Positions 1 to 11,100 of a stretch of DNA of 64,000 nucleotides are shown one piece after another. The position numbers and the translations under genes are program-made. Source of the stretch: Edaphochlamys debaryana (taxonomy: Eukaryota > Chlorophyta > Chlorophyceae > Chlamydomonadales); contig JAEHOE010000086.1 in the NCBI GenBank assembly GCA_016858145.1, forward strand, positions 1 through 64,000. Reading direction: 5' to 3'. Numbering within the stretch: position 1 is the first letter of the stretch; each line of letters begins with the position of its first letter. Under the pieces are notes generated by a model. It saw nothing but the letters and a program-made list of their open reading frames with translations, ran no database searches and was not told the DNA's origin.

Positions 1-3000
1 CACATCCACCCTTGCGCATTGTCCACCGATACCTGCAACCCGCTGACCCCCGTTCAGCTGGCAGCTCAGCGTAGTGTGCTGATAGTATTAGCCAGGACAG
101 CTCTCACGCTGTTCCGCATCACAACCACCTGAAACACGCTTACCTGTAGCTTGGCGAGTTGCTCGGGCGTGACTAGGTCCAGGATCTCCACGATACGATG
201 GAGGTCGGGTCGAGAGATGCGGATGGAGAACTCCTCGTACGGCAGCACGTCCCACAGGGCCTGGGTCCGGAGCGGGTGACGGGAGGGGGAGAGGGGGAAT
301 GTGAGGTTGCGATGGGCGCACAAGGCAGCAGCCCTATCGCCAATCCCTTGGAGAGTAAGGCGTACGCACGTACGTAACATAACCCACTCGTCCCCTTCCA
401 CCGTCCCCCCACCGTCCCCCCACCTGGTAGATGTGGTCCTGAACGATAACAGGCACACAGCCGGCAAGCATGGCCTGCGTCACTCGTGCGCCCCAGCCTT
501 CTCCAGAGGCTGCGAAGCAGAACTTCGAGATTTGCATGGTCTGAAGGTTTTGGACTGGGGGTAGGCAGGGTTACGGAGGCCGGACGGCACGTCAGGTAGG
601 CCATGCCCATGTGCATAGACGTTGGCTTGACTAGGGGCTAGCTAGGGGGTTGCGTAGGCCCCTTGTGTCCCATGACATCCGCGCGCGAACTGGTTGCTGG
701 CCCTGCCATGCTAGCCGGGAGATGGGATTTCAACATACCGCAACCTATGCCCAAGTTACTCACGTGTAGGGATATAAACCTGCCGGACACAAAGGGCAAG
801 AGACGCAGTGAGCGGACGAAAAGCTCGTGTTCTCGCCGTACGAGGGTGGTGTGTTCACACGCATTTCGGGAATCCTGATGCGGAGCCATGGCGCCCGACT
901 GCCGGGCCCCGCCTCCTGTTGTCCTGCCGCGCCCACCCGCCCGCGCACGCACCCAGTAGTCGTGCCGCGGCTGGCTGCCGTTCGCGTGGTGCTTGCCCCC
1001 GGGGCCGAACAGCTTGTGCAGGGCCTGCCGTACACCGTGGCTGTACTCTATTGCGCCTTCCCTGAGGTGGACGAGCAAGAACAAGTTGCGGGAACACGGT
1101 AAGGGTCAGCGTTCAGTCTTGGGCAATGGAGCAGGGCCGCAGTGACCCCAGCCGCGCACACGATCGTCCTCGACCTGGGCGGCTCGACACGGGCCTGGCC
1201 GGGGCCCTGCCTGGAATGCCCCCCGGCACCAAGGGGCCCCGCCTAAGAAGGCCCCGCCCCGACGGAAGGGTCCTGCACAAGCCTCGGTCAAGGGCGGTCC
1301 AGGAGAGGTTTTGAGGCTGGGCCCCCGCCGTCAGGCAGCTCAGGCGTCGGGAGGTATGGTGGTGGGTTACGCGTGATGGCGGACGGTAAGCCAGTGCGTG
1401 TGCGGGATTGAGAAGGTAAGGGAGCAGTGTGGGGTGGTGTGGGTGGCGGAAGGGGGGAGCACATGCAAGGAGCCCACCCCACCCAGTAGCGCTCGCATGG
1501 GTGCCCACTGGGCTGGCAGCCCCTAACCTTGCGCATGCATCTGCTAGTCTGCTAGTTTCTCACTATGCACCGCCCTCACTGCGCTACCGTTTGCATGTAG
1601 ATGCACTGCTTCCAACCCTGGGCTGCGCCCCCACCGCTCGGCGGGGGCCGCCTTCCGCCTTCTCCACACTAACTGTCGTGGCCGCTACCCACTGCAGAGC
1701 CTATTCGGGGCCTTAATCCGGCTCACCTGACGGAGCCCGTAAAGTAGAAGGTAATGTTGCGTTCCGGCGCGTCGGGCCGGCGGCTGACGACCCGCGAGCC
1801 GTCAGGCAGGACGGTGACGAGCCAGGTCTGGGCAAGTTGAAGTTGGATGGGCAGACAGAGGGCAGGGGGCGTCACGCCCCGGCAGGCCCCCAACGTCCAG
1901 CAGCTCTGGACCCGCCCGAAAGCCAGGGCAGCCGTCTTTCCGAGCTAGTTAGGGTTTCAAAATTCCTTTGAACTGATCTGACGCTGTCTGTCTAAGTATC
2001 TGTCTATCTGTCTCACGGAGGCCTACAAGCATGGCCCTCGTCTCGGCTACCATATTGACCCAAACCCTCGCCCTGACCCCAGCCAACGCCCCACCTTGTT
2101 GTAGGTTTCCGGCACCAGCCATCCTCGGCCAATGAAGTTGGGAGTGACCACATCCTTTTCGGGCCTACAATCGGGGCAGGCAGGGCGGGCGAGCTAAGGT
2201 CATCAGGCAGGGGAGTGCGCGCCGTGCTTCATAGACCTGCTGCGGTCCGACACTAGCTGCCAAACGTGCTAGTTACCGGATTTAACATCACCTGTAGCAC
2301 ATGTGATACTCCGCAAGGATTGCCCCCTGGGTTGCAGCAAGGCGCGGTCAAAATTAAAGCATGTTGCGGGGTGGCAGAAGGCTCCTTGGGAGCACTGGGG
2401 GCAGCGGCCAGCAATTGTACTTTGACACCTTGGAGCAAGTCCCCTCTGGCAACGGACGCGGACTTACGATGGTGAAGTCTGGGAAGCCCTCGAAGCGGTG
2501 CCCCGGCAGCGGCAGCGCCCCCACGAGATGCTGCCCCGCCTGGGGGTTGCTGTGGTGCGCGTACGGGCGGCGCGGCGACAGGCCGTAGTGTACCACCTGA
2601 GGGCGGCGGAGGCGAGGGGGGGTGCCGTCAAGAAGAAGCAGGCTACGGTCCTCCATGTGCGGGGATCGGTCGCGGCTTCACATGTCCCGCCCTTTGCTGG
2701 TTCCCAGCCTTGGTTTGAGCGTGAGGGACTAAACTGCCCCATCCCAACTCTGCCATCTTGCTCAGCCCCACCCCCGGCCCCTCCGGCCTCATGCAAGCCC
2801 TCGCCTTGATGGAGTGCTGCACGTACGGCTGAGCCTCCTGCAGCTTGCATGTGCCCTGGTCGTTGCTCGCGAAGAAGATGTGGTTACGGCCCTCAGTGGC
2901 GTTCCAAAAGGGCGAGGTCTGCTGCAGGTAGCGGGAGACCCAAGCCATTACGAGGTAGGGGACACCAATGTTCCCTACGAGGGGTGGGGACGAGGGGTGC

Positions 3001-6000
3001 GTGGTCGGCTTCAGCATGGGCGCAAGGAAGGGCACGTTTGGCCAGTGGCCTGCTAGCTACCATCCCCTAGGCGTATGGCAGGGACGCATCGAGTTGGACG
3101 GTGAAAGTTGAACTCAGACACGTCTACCACGCAAGCGCTCGGTACTCACGCGTATACCAATAGGTGAATGTCGGCACAACAAACAGCGAGGCTGCGGGGG
3201 CGGGGGCAGGCCGGCATAGCGAGACCGTTTTGACCGTTGGCGTGCACGGTGCGTCGGGTCGGACAGCGGCAAGGCGGTTGTCCTCCTCCCGTACCACCCA
3301 AATGGCCACACCTCTTCCAAAGGCCGCCGGCACCGACCTCCCACCTTCCCAGGGGTTCTCTGTCCGCACGGACCAGTCCCCAAGGAGCTGCTCCATGAAC
3401 TCAATCTCGGCCAGGTAGATCTCGTCAATGAGGGCCCTGGATGAAGAAGTCAAGCAAGAGGAGGAAAGCAGGAACGAAGGTTATGCTGTCGAGACCGGAA
3501 AAGAGGGATAGACGCCGAAAGAAGGCTATTACACAGGTGCCCTCGTGACCCAAAGATGCCCAGCGGATAAAGCATAGCTAAGCGAGCTAGCTATGCCCAA
3601 GGCACCCAAGCCGTTCTCCATAAGGCAGCTCAACAGCTCACCAGTTGTCATTGAACTCCTTGCGATGTACGACATTCTCCGGCAGATCGTACACGTAAAA
3701 CTTGATGTCAGCATGGTTTGGCAGCCACCCTGGGAGCAAGGGGGGATTTGGTTTGGCGCTGGGCTCCCCGCCGTCCCCAGGCCGTGGCGTTGCTTGCCTG
3801 TGGTCTGCCTAAGAGCGACGACGCCCCTTCCCGACAAGGTGACCCCCGCCCCCCGCTCACCCGCGCTGCTCGTGTAGGCCTTCCTCCGTGTGCAGCCGTG
3901 CCCCCAGTACCCGGGCTGGCAGTGGCACCAGCCGCGCACGCACTCTCCCACGCCACTGTGGGGTCAATGGGCGGGGTCAGGTGTGTTGAGCTGAAGGTCA
4001 CCCCTCTTTCAACCATGGCCTTACTACCCCAGGGCCTCCCGGCCCGCAGCCGCACCTGCAGTTGCGGTAGCAGTGGTAGGGGTCTGCGATCTCGCAGCTC
4101 TTGCCATCGTAATAGCTGTGGCAATTGCAAAATGGGGCGCCATTGGCGGCCAGGCGTAGCCAAGGCTGCATTGCCAGCGACAGCGGTGTCAGCGGGGTTG
4201 GAAAGGAGGGCCAATATGGCTCAGCACAGCACGTCAGAGATCGGTGCTATCCACATGCACGATGCACCGAAGCGTTCATGGGCTTAGCAGGCCGGCCTCT
4301 AGGTCCACACATTGATGGGGTTCACAAGGCCCTCACTTTGGGTCGAGGGCGTGACGTCCACAGCCGGCGTACCAGTACCCACCTGACGGTCCCATCCGCC
4401 GACTTGGCACCAGCCTCGGAAGTTGCAGCTGCGGGGTTACACACACAAGGGGCGGGATGGGATGGGCTTCGCAACTTAAAACCGACCGCCTATTCACCGA
4501 GCCCATGACTCCCCGGCTCCCACGAGCAAGTCTTCGCCGTAAGCAGCAATGCCCTCACAAACCTGTCCGGGCACTCCTTGAGCGGTTGCCACATGCCCCC
4601 GTTGAGCAACTTTAACTCCTGGGGTGGTTGGGTGGGCGCCGTGGTTGTCAAGGCAGGCTAACTGGTAGCATCGCGGTAGCATGGGCAAGGGCTGGGCCTC
4701 TTAACTGGGGTGCACGCACGGCACATGGGGCGGCCCCTTGGAATGACCCCCTATACCCCCACATGCCTACACTGCTGTCAGCCAGAGATCGAAGGGTGTC
4801 GAAGCATGACAGCTCCAGTCCCCGCCAGAGTGGGACGTGCACGTGCAAGCAGCACCCTGTACCCGCCAGACCCCAGCCCGTTTGCCCCGCCTTTGTTTCC
4901 ATGCCCCTGTCTCCCTCTACTAGGCTGGTACCCTTGGCTAGCTGGAAGATTTCAAACAGCCCCCGAGCGGGCACGCGTGCCCAGAGCCTGCACACCCTGC
5001 ACCCGCCGCCTGGGCCCCGGCATTCCTCAACCACTGCTATCAAGCCCCTGCCCATCCTCGCACCTTGGGCCATTGGTCCCTCGGCAGGACCTCCTCCACC
5101 AAACTGGGGGCGTAATGAGACGGGGCAGAGAGGTATGGACCGTAAGAGGGCATGTGCACACTACCACTGGGTCAAGCGGCCAGCGAGCAAGCGGCAAGGA
5201 CCATGCGCACACTGACGACAAAGGGAACAGAGCACTCCAGGCGCACGCACGTACGTCGGCCAGGGCTTCGTGTGCCGCCACTCTAAGCCGGGGTGGTCCA
5301 GCGGGGGGGAGTCGGAGAGCTGCTCCGCCTCAGGCCGGTCCGTGTAATGGTAGCACAGCAGCTGGGGGTTGGGCGGGAGATGCAGAATGCGGGACGGGGA
5401 TGGCAACCATCGTTTCCTTGCCTAGGAGCCAGGCCTTCCACCCTGGCCGGGTAACCTTGAGTATCGACACTGCTGACCGCCCCGCCACTCATTCGCGCCG
5501 GAGGCTCTGCCACGTCCGAGCAAACCCAGATCGCTGCTTACGTTCGGATGTAGCAACGATTCGAAGAGGCAGGAACCCAGGCCCTCAGAGAGCCCCAGGT
5601 TTGGACACGCGCCCGGGAGCGCTCGCAGCTGCCTGGAGGGCAAACGCATAACAGAAGAAGCTATGAGTAGGCAGGAAGTGTGCCCTGCATGGACCCCGCA
5701 TGGATGTAAACCATGGGCGGTCCATTGCCGGCCCCGGCCCGGCCGACCCTCAGCCAAGCAGCCGGGCTCACTTGTAGCAAGCGCAGTTCTTAGGATACTC
5801 GGAGCCGTGAACAGGCGTCGTGCTGTCATTCTTGCTGGGGTGGCAGGCAGGTATGAGGCGCTCCGTGCACGTGGGGCCTGCACCGGCGATGCGGAGAGGC
5901 GGTGGGTGAGGCAGACACAGCCGCCAGAACGCGCCATACCTCACCCCCAGCGTTCTGCTATCTGTATTCTACGACAGGCAAGGCTTTGCTAGCCCGGTCG

Positions 6001-6357
6001 GAGGCCCAGCCAGTCCCCAGCCTGGCAGCGGAAGCTCCCGAGCCCACCACCCCGCCGCACCCGTCAGGCCGAACGGGCAGTCGCACTGCCCCGTCTCGCC
6101 ATTGCAGTTGCCGAGCCTGGTCACGTGGCGCACGAGGTCGCGGGAGGGCAGGGTTAGGCGGCTAGGTGGAATGACCCTGGTTGTCGATCGGCCGAGGGGG
6201 GCTACCCGCGCACGCCAGTGCAACCCGCTTCCCGTCTCCCGCACCTCGAACACTCGGGGTGGCAGGTCTTTGTGTCCTCGCGAAAGGGGCTCGCTTGGCC
6301 TTGGCAGAGCGCCACCAGTGTTGCGAGAAGGCGCAACGTTCCAATTCTGCAGCTCAT
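1..6357 (-). CDS. EGF-like/exostosin (GT47) glycosyltransferase, type I copy 1, partial at C terminus
   Basis: Predicted Golgi glycosyltransferase. Reading down the minus strand the exons are 6357-6245, 6116-6061, 5877-5772, 5632-5542, 5361-5255, 5103-5064, 4618-4563, 4428-4383, 4165-4056, 3955-3861, 3729-3642, 3436-3345, 3191-3150, 2974-2805, 2596-2468, 2326-2292, 2164-2095, 1827-1727, 1061-953, 779-764 (16-nt microexon), 554-424 and 260-144. They sum to exactly 640 codons without a stop. Paralogues place two more short exons (about 51 residues) beyond base 1. The start ATG opens a hydrophobic leader (MSCRIGTLRLLATLVALC) followed by PFREDTKTCHPEC. EGF-like Cys modules come from exons 2-3 and 8-10. 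The exostosin core runs from FYVYDLPENVVH to FCFAASGEGWG, AGCVPVIVQDHIY and WDVLPYEEFSIRISRPDLHR. Intron 14 uses a GC donor at 2804. It is the inverted partner of the copy at 26140. Sugar donor and acceptor are unknown. Confidence 0.88.
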
Positions 6358-7110
6358 TCCCAGGCTCCTGAGCAGCTGCAACCCTAGCTCTCCGGATCAC
6401 TTGCGTGCTCTTGTTGACATAGGTGATGAGGACAAACACACAAGCATGGACAGGCTGTGCGCTTCCATCGCGGTTGAACAAACTGTTCTTGCTTCACTCT
6501 GCAGTGTATGGCATAGCTTTGACGCCTGTTCCTTGCTTGCGCTACAGCCAGATGCCTAACCTGGTCTCTAACTTTGGTTGCTTGCGAATGCACACACAGC
6601 GAACAACACGAGCACGAACGACACAGCTGTGCTTGCGCACTATTGCACTTATCTTGACAAGGAAAGGACGATTGAAAACGGGTCACAGATGCACGACTTC
6701 TCCGATCTCTCATCGGGTCCCGGCGTGATGTCCATTCGGCCCCAGAGGAGAGGGAGGTTACACAGTCTGATGGGGGTGGAGCCCCCTCTGCCGTTGCTCG
6801 TCGAGGGATCAGAATGGATGGGTAGGGCAGGGGGACAAGTGGAGGGGCAAGCGGAAGGGACACGCAGACGTTTGTGAACCTTCCCCCGTGCGTTTACCCG
6901 GGATGAACAGGGGCGCCGACGGGCATGGGTTAAGGTCCTGTATAGTGCCATGAGGTACCATGCAACGGGAACAGCTACCCGGCAGGTGAGTCTTCAGCTT
7001 AATCTTCGTCTGCCCGTGACCGAGAGGCAGTGCTGCTATGCCGAGGGTGTTCCTCTCTCGTGCCCGCCGAGATCAGTCTTTTGGGGTGAAACTGACCCCT
7101 GGGCCCTGGC

Positions 7111-7150
7111 CACAACCAAGCGCTTCGCTTCCTTGATGTTCTTCTACCCC
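7111..7150 (+). repeat. Short dispersed repeat R2 (about 40-50 bp)
   Basis: The core CCAAGCGCTTCGCTT followed by TTGATGTTCTTCTA recurs at 23412-23450, 51757-51790 and 62592-62641, and in reverse at 63085-63132. The core contains the palindrome GAAGCGCTTC or a variant of it. Function is unknown; it may be a terminal piece of a small mobile element. Confidence 0.7.
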
Positions 7151-8095
7151 TGGCCTGTTCGGGTCTAACTCTGACTCTGAACCTACTGGGGACTTCTCTC
7201 CTGCGCTTGCGTGACCTCAACTCTGGCCCTGGCCCCAGGCCCTAACGGTGCGGGCAGGGCTGCGCGGGTAAGGGCGGGTAGAACCTCGCCAGTGTTGTTA
7301 GGTTGGGATTGCAGTTTGCTGGCCTTGCATTTCGCCCAACCTCGTCCCCGTTTCTCATTCCCCCTAATGGTGCGTGCGGTTTGGGTCAGCTGATGGGGTA
7401 AAAGGCTGAGAGCGGCTGGACCTCAAGGCGCCATGTCGAGTGCCCCATCACCCCTGTGCCCCATTTTCCCTGCTCGACCCTGCCCCATAATCCCTGCTCG
7501 CCCGTGGTCGATCCAGTCATTCGGCCCGCCCTGCTGGCCTAACCCTTCCGGCCAAGCCCTCTCCCCAACGAATGTGAGCCTGCCAGCACCCCTACAAGTA
7601 TCTTAACGATGCGTACAAGGATTCCAAAGGCTCTGGCGGCGCGGGAAGGCGGTTGGCGAGAGCTGCGCGCTCCGCCGAGAGGCTCGGGACGGCTTGGGGG
7701 CCGGCAGGGGGCCGAGCGGGGGCCGGGGCCCCCATCCGTGGTGGCGCAGCTTCTCTTGTACTGTTTCGCCTGTTTCGCCACGCCCACGCTCATTCGCCTG
7801 TCCATTCTATCTCGTGAGCACAGACCCTGCCAGGGCCTTGATTGCGGGACCCTCCGGCCCCCTCCACCGGCAGGACTGCCGGCATTCAACAGTCCGGTGC
7901 ACCGCCGCTACACCCCATGCGTCCATAACACACCAGGCCTGCAAGTATGGACCACGCCCCCTTTACTTTCTTGGTTGCGCGACCGCTGACAATCGTGCGG
8001 TTTCTGTGTTGTTTCCCTCGCTAAACTTTGGGCGTCCACTGACGCTGACGCTTTGTAACGGTGGTTATGAGATGCTTTGACAGTATTGCGAGGCT

Positions 8096-8138
8096 CAGTT
8101 TTTGACGCTCTCGCCCCGAATCCTGTAAGCGGGACGAG
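8096..8138 (+). promoter_or_regulatory. Shared proximal promoter/5' leader of the type II genes, copy 1
   Basis: The 43 bases immediately before the ATG are identical by eye to 16221-16263 upstream of the second type II gene, while sequence further upstream diverges. The block includes CCCCGAATCCTGTAAGCGGG. It is either conserved leader/promoter or simply the left edge of the duplicated unit. No TATA motif is present. Confidence 0.4.
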
Positions 8139-11100
8139 ATGAGATGCTGTTACAAAGCTGCCACGCTTAGCAGAGGGCGCACGGCTGCAGTGGGCGCGAG
8201 GGCTTATAATGGCCGTCTCCTCGCGCTAGTCGCGGCGCTCTCGCTCTTGACACAATGCAGCACGGGTAAGAGATTCGGTTCAGCATTTGAGGATAGCCTC
8301 ATGAGGTCCGCGCGAACACAATTGGCGTCCCGACCCGAGGGTTGACGCGTAGTTGCACCAACCTGCGCAGGTGGGGCCTTAAAGCGGTTCTGGGATCTGC
8401 AACACGGCAAGGCGCCTTGGCGCGGCTTCGGCAGTTGGAGCGACCCTGCGCTGGGTCGGGATGGCCGTCGGCTGCTGAACCGCAACCTTAAGTACGAGGA
8501 GATCTTCTCATACTGGCAGCGCACGGTGGGGTGCGGGGGAGGGGGAGGCGGGGGCAGCGGGGGGTAACCACTAGCCTGGTGACTTACCGGGGGCCACCAG
8601 GGCGACTTGGTACCCTACCTGAGGTCCCCTCCCTCTGCACCCAACCTTACATCCTCCAGTACGGCAACTGGTCACGTGAGGTCCATGAGCAGCACGTGGC
8701 TGAATTCAAGTGGGGCGGGGAGGGAGCAGGGAGAAGGGAGGGAGGGGGGTTTGCGGCAGGCAATGTGGGGCGGGTTGAGCTTGCTGTGCGCGGGGAAGGC
8801 AGGGCGGCAGCTTGGCCATCTCACCACGCACGCGTGCCTCGCCCCGCCCCCGCGGCAAGCGACCACTGCACCGCGGGCATCGCGGGCATAGCTCCGCCTC
8901 CTCCGGCTCCTTCTCCCCGTGGCGCTAGCTCTCCGACCTCTCCCGCCCCGCCCCCGCTCCCAGGCTCAAGCTGCAGTCCAGCCCCGAGGGCGCGGCCGCC
9001 TGGGACCAGGCCCCCGCCTCGGATGTCGCCTTCCTAGATGCCTACTATTATCTGCGGAGGCTCACTAGCTCAGTTCAGTTGCCCCCGGCGCCAGGGTGGA
9101 CCCGCGAGCGGGACAGGTGCCCCAGGGGTGAGCCGCGGTGAACGGAATGTGTCTTCAGGAGAACAGGACCAGGAGATTCCAGAGTAGCCAAGGATGGGCT
9201 CAGCGGTCCCTCGCCCCACTCCGACCTCCTTATGGCCCAAGCTGCGAGAGCTCCTCTCTCCGTGTGTGACCACTTAACAACCCCATACCTTCGGCAGTCG
9301 TCTCCCTGACCCTCGGCCCTTGTTCGCGCCCGCATCAGGCTGTACCGACCACGGCACGTGCCACCAGGAGGAGGGCCGCTGCGACTGCCCCCGCGGCCGC
9401 ACCGGCCCCGACTGCTCCCAGCCACTGTACACCCCCTGCAAGGACTGGTGCATGCACGAATACAATTGCCACCGCATTATTCGAGAAATGTGGTGAGGGG
9501 CTGACGAGGAGTCTTCACATCGTTCTGTGTGTGTGGGCAGTACGCTATCCAATGCACCCCTTGTCCCTCCCCTTTCCTTGCCCCGTGCCCCTCACCTGCT
9601 CATTGCCCTGCTGTCCCGCTCTGCCCTTCTGTCTGCACCCTCAGTGTGAACGAGTGCAACCAGAGGGGAGTCTGTGTCAGCGGCTTCTGCCATTGCTTCC
9701 CGGGATACTACGGAGCAGGTGAGGGGCCAGGGCAGCAGTGGCGTGGTGCGGGTGTAAAGTGCTTGACCTCAAGCCGCCGCACTACCCAGATGGGGGCCCA
9801 TAACCACATGCCCTCCCCCCCCCTCCCCCCCAGACTGCTCCATCAGTATGGACTGGGACGCCTCCCCCGCCCCTCGGCCCGTGCTGCTGCAGGGCCTGGG
9901 CTACGAGTGAGCGGGGGGACGGGTGGGCGGGCGGGGCGGAAGGGCGGCAGGCACGCGCAGCGGAGTATGGGGCTGGGGACCAGTTTGCTGCCGAACTGTG
10001 CACCCGAAGCGGGACAGACTCCGGCCCCCTCCGGTTTCCACCCCAGGATCAATCCCCGCGGCCCGAAGATCTTCATATACGAGTTCCCGCCGCAGCACAT
10101 TCTCTGGTGGGGGCTGGGGCGGGGCCGGGGGCGGGGGCCAGGGCCGGAGGTGGGGGAGGGGGGGGGGGATCGGGGGCCGACTGGCTGACGGGGGAGAGGC
10201 TGGCACAGAAGGGAGCACTCCCGTTCGGGACGAGGGGAAGTGTCGAGGTTCTGGCTTGGTGCGCGGAGGGCCGCCTAGCGATGAAGCTCGCCGTCAGAGC
10301 CCCATCCGTCGCAGCGCTTACGCATCCACCATCTACCATCTGCTCTTCCCACCGAAGGGGCGTTATATGGATTGATCGGCCCAACAACGTCATCTTATGG
10401 GAGCGGATCACCAGCCTGCGGATCAGAACACTCAACCCAGAGGAGGTACGTAAGCCCCTGCGCGCTAACCCGCCCAGCCACCCCGCGTACGCTATTTGGG
10501 TGGATGGAGGGGGCGCGATGAAAGGGCAGAGCATACGGCAAACTCCGGAGGGCGATTAGGCGTCGCGCGCGGTAGATCAGCCACTGATTTACAGGGGAAT
10601 GGCGGTCCCGCACCGCCCACCCCTGAATCCCGCTTTCTGCTTCTAGATGCTCCATGCGAGTAACCGCCGCTCCTCCCTCAGGCCGACTTCTTCTTTATTC
10701 CGGGCGACATTCGCGGATGCAGCCTGTGGAGGGGCAAGTTCGAGTACATCCTGGTGGGGGCCGGGGGGGCGAGGGGTTTGGTGAGATGGAAAGCAGCCGC
10801 CAGGCGGTACGTGTCGCAAGGCGGCGCACAATGAGAAAGGGGCCGTGAGCGTGCGTTCGTGCACATCGGCATTGGGACACCCTCAAGAAGGGTCGCCCCA
10901 GGGTGTCCCCTAACGGTGTTCGCGGGCCTGGGCTGTGGACGCGTGCCGTCCGTCACTCGGCACGCACGTAAGCAACTTCCGTGGCCCCACCCGTTCTCCC
11001 TGACTCCCACCCCTCTAGACGCACTACGGGCGGTACTGGGAGCGGCGGGGCGGGAAAGACCACCTCACGTCCGCCATGGGTGGGTGCGGGAGGGCCCCTC

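Larger units (their letters stand above)
6358..8138. other. Divergent intergenic region between type I copy 1 and the first type II gene
   Basis: This 1.8-kb stretch separates two genes transcribed away from each other, so it should hold both promoters. I see no spliceable coding sequence. It contains one copy of a short dispersed repeat (7111-7150), a C-rich patch of imperfect repeats around 7441-7501, and a proximal segment next to 8139 that is also found upstream of the second type II gene. No clear TATA box was found for either gene. Confidence 0.6.

Noticed and set aside
4710..5651. Plus-strand ORF of 313 codons
   Set aside because: It is antisense to exons 4-6 and introns of type I copy 1, whose spliced frame is conserved in three paralogues.
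8266..8345. Extension of type II exon 1 to the first in-frame stop, as a short secreted peptide
   Set aside because: Both paralogues have a GTAAGA donor at the same place, and using it gives an open frame through all 24 exons.
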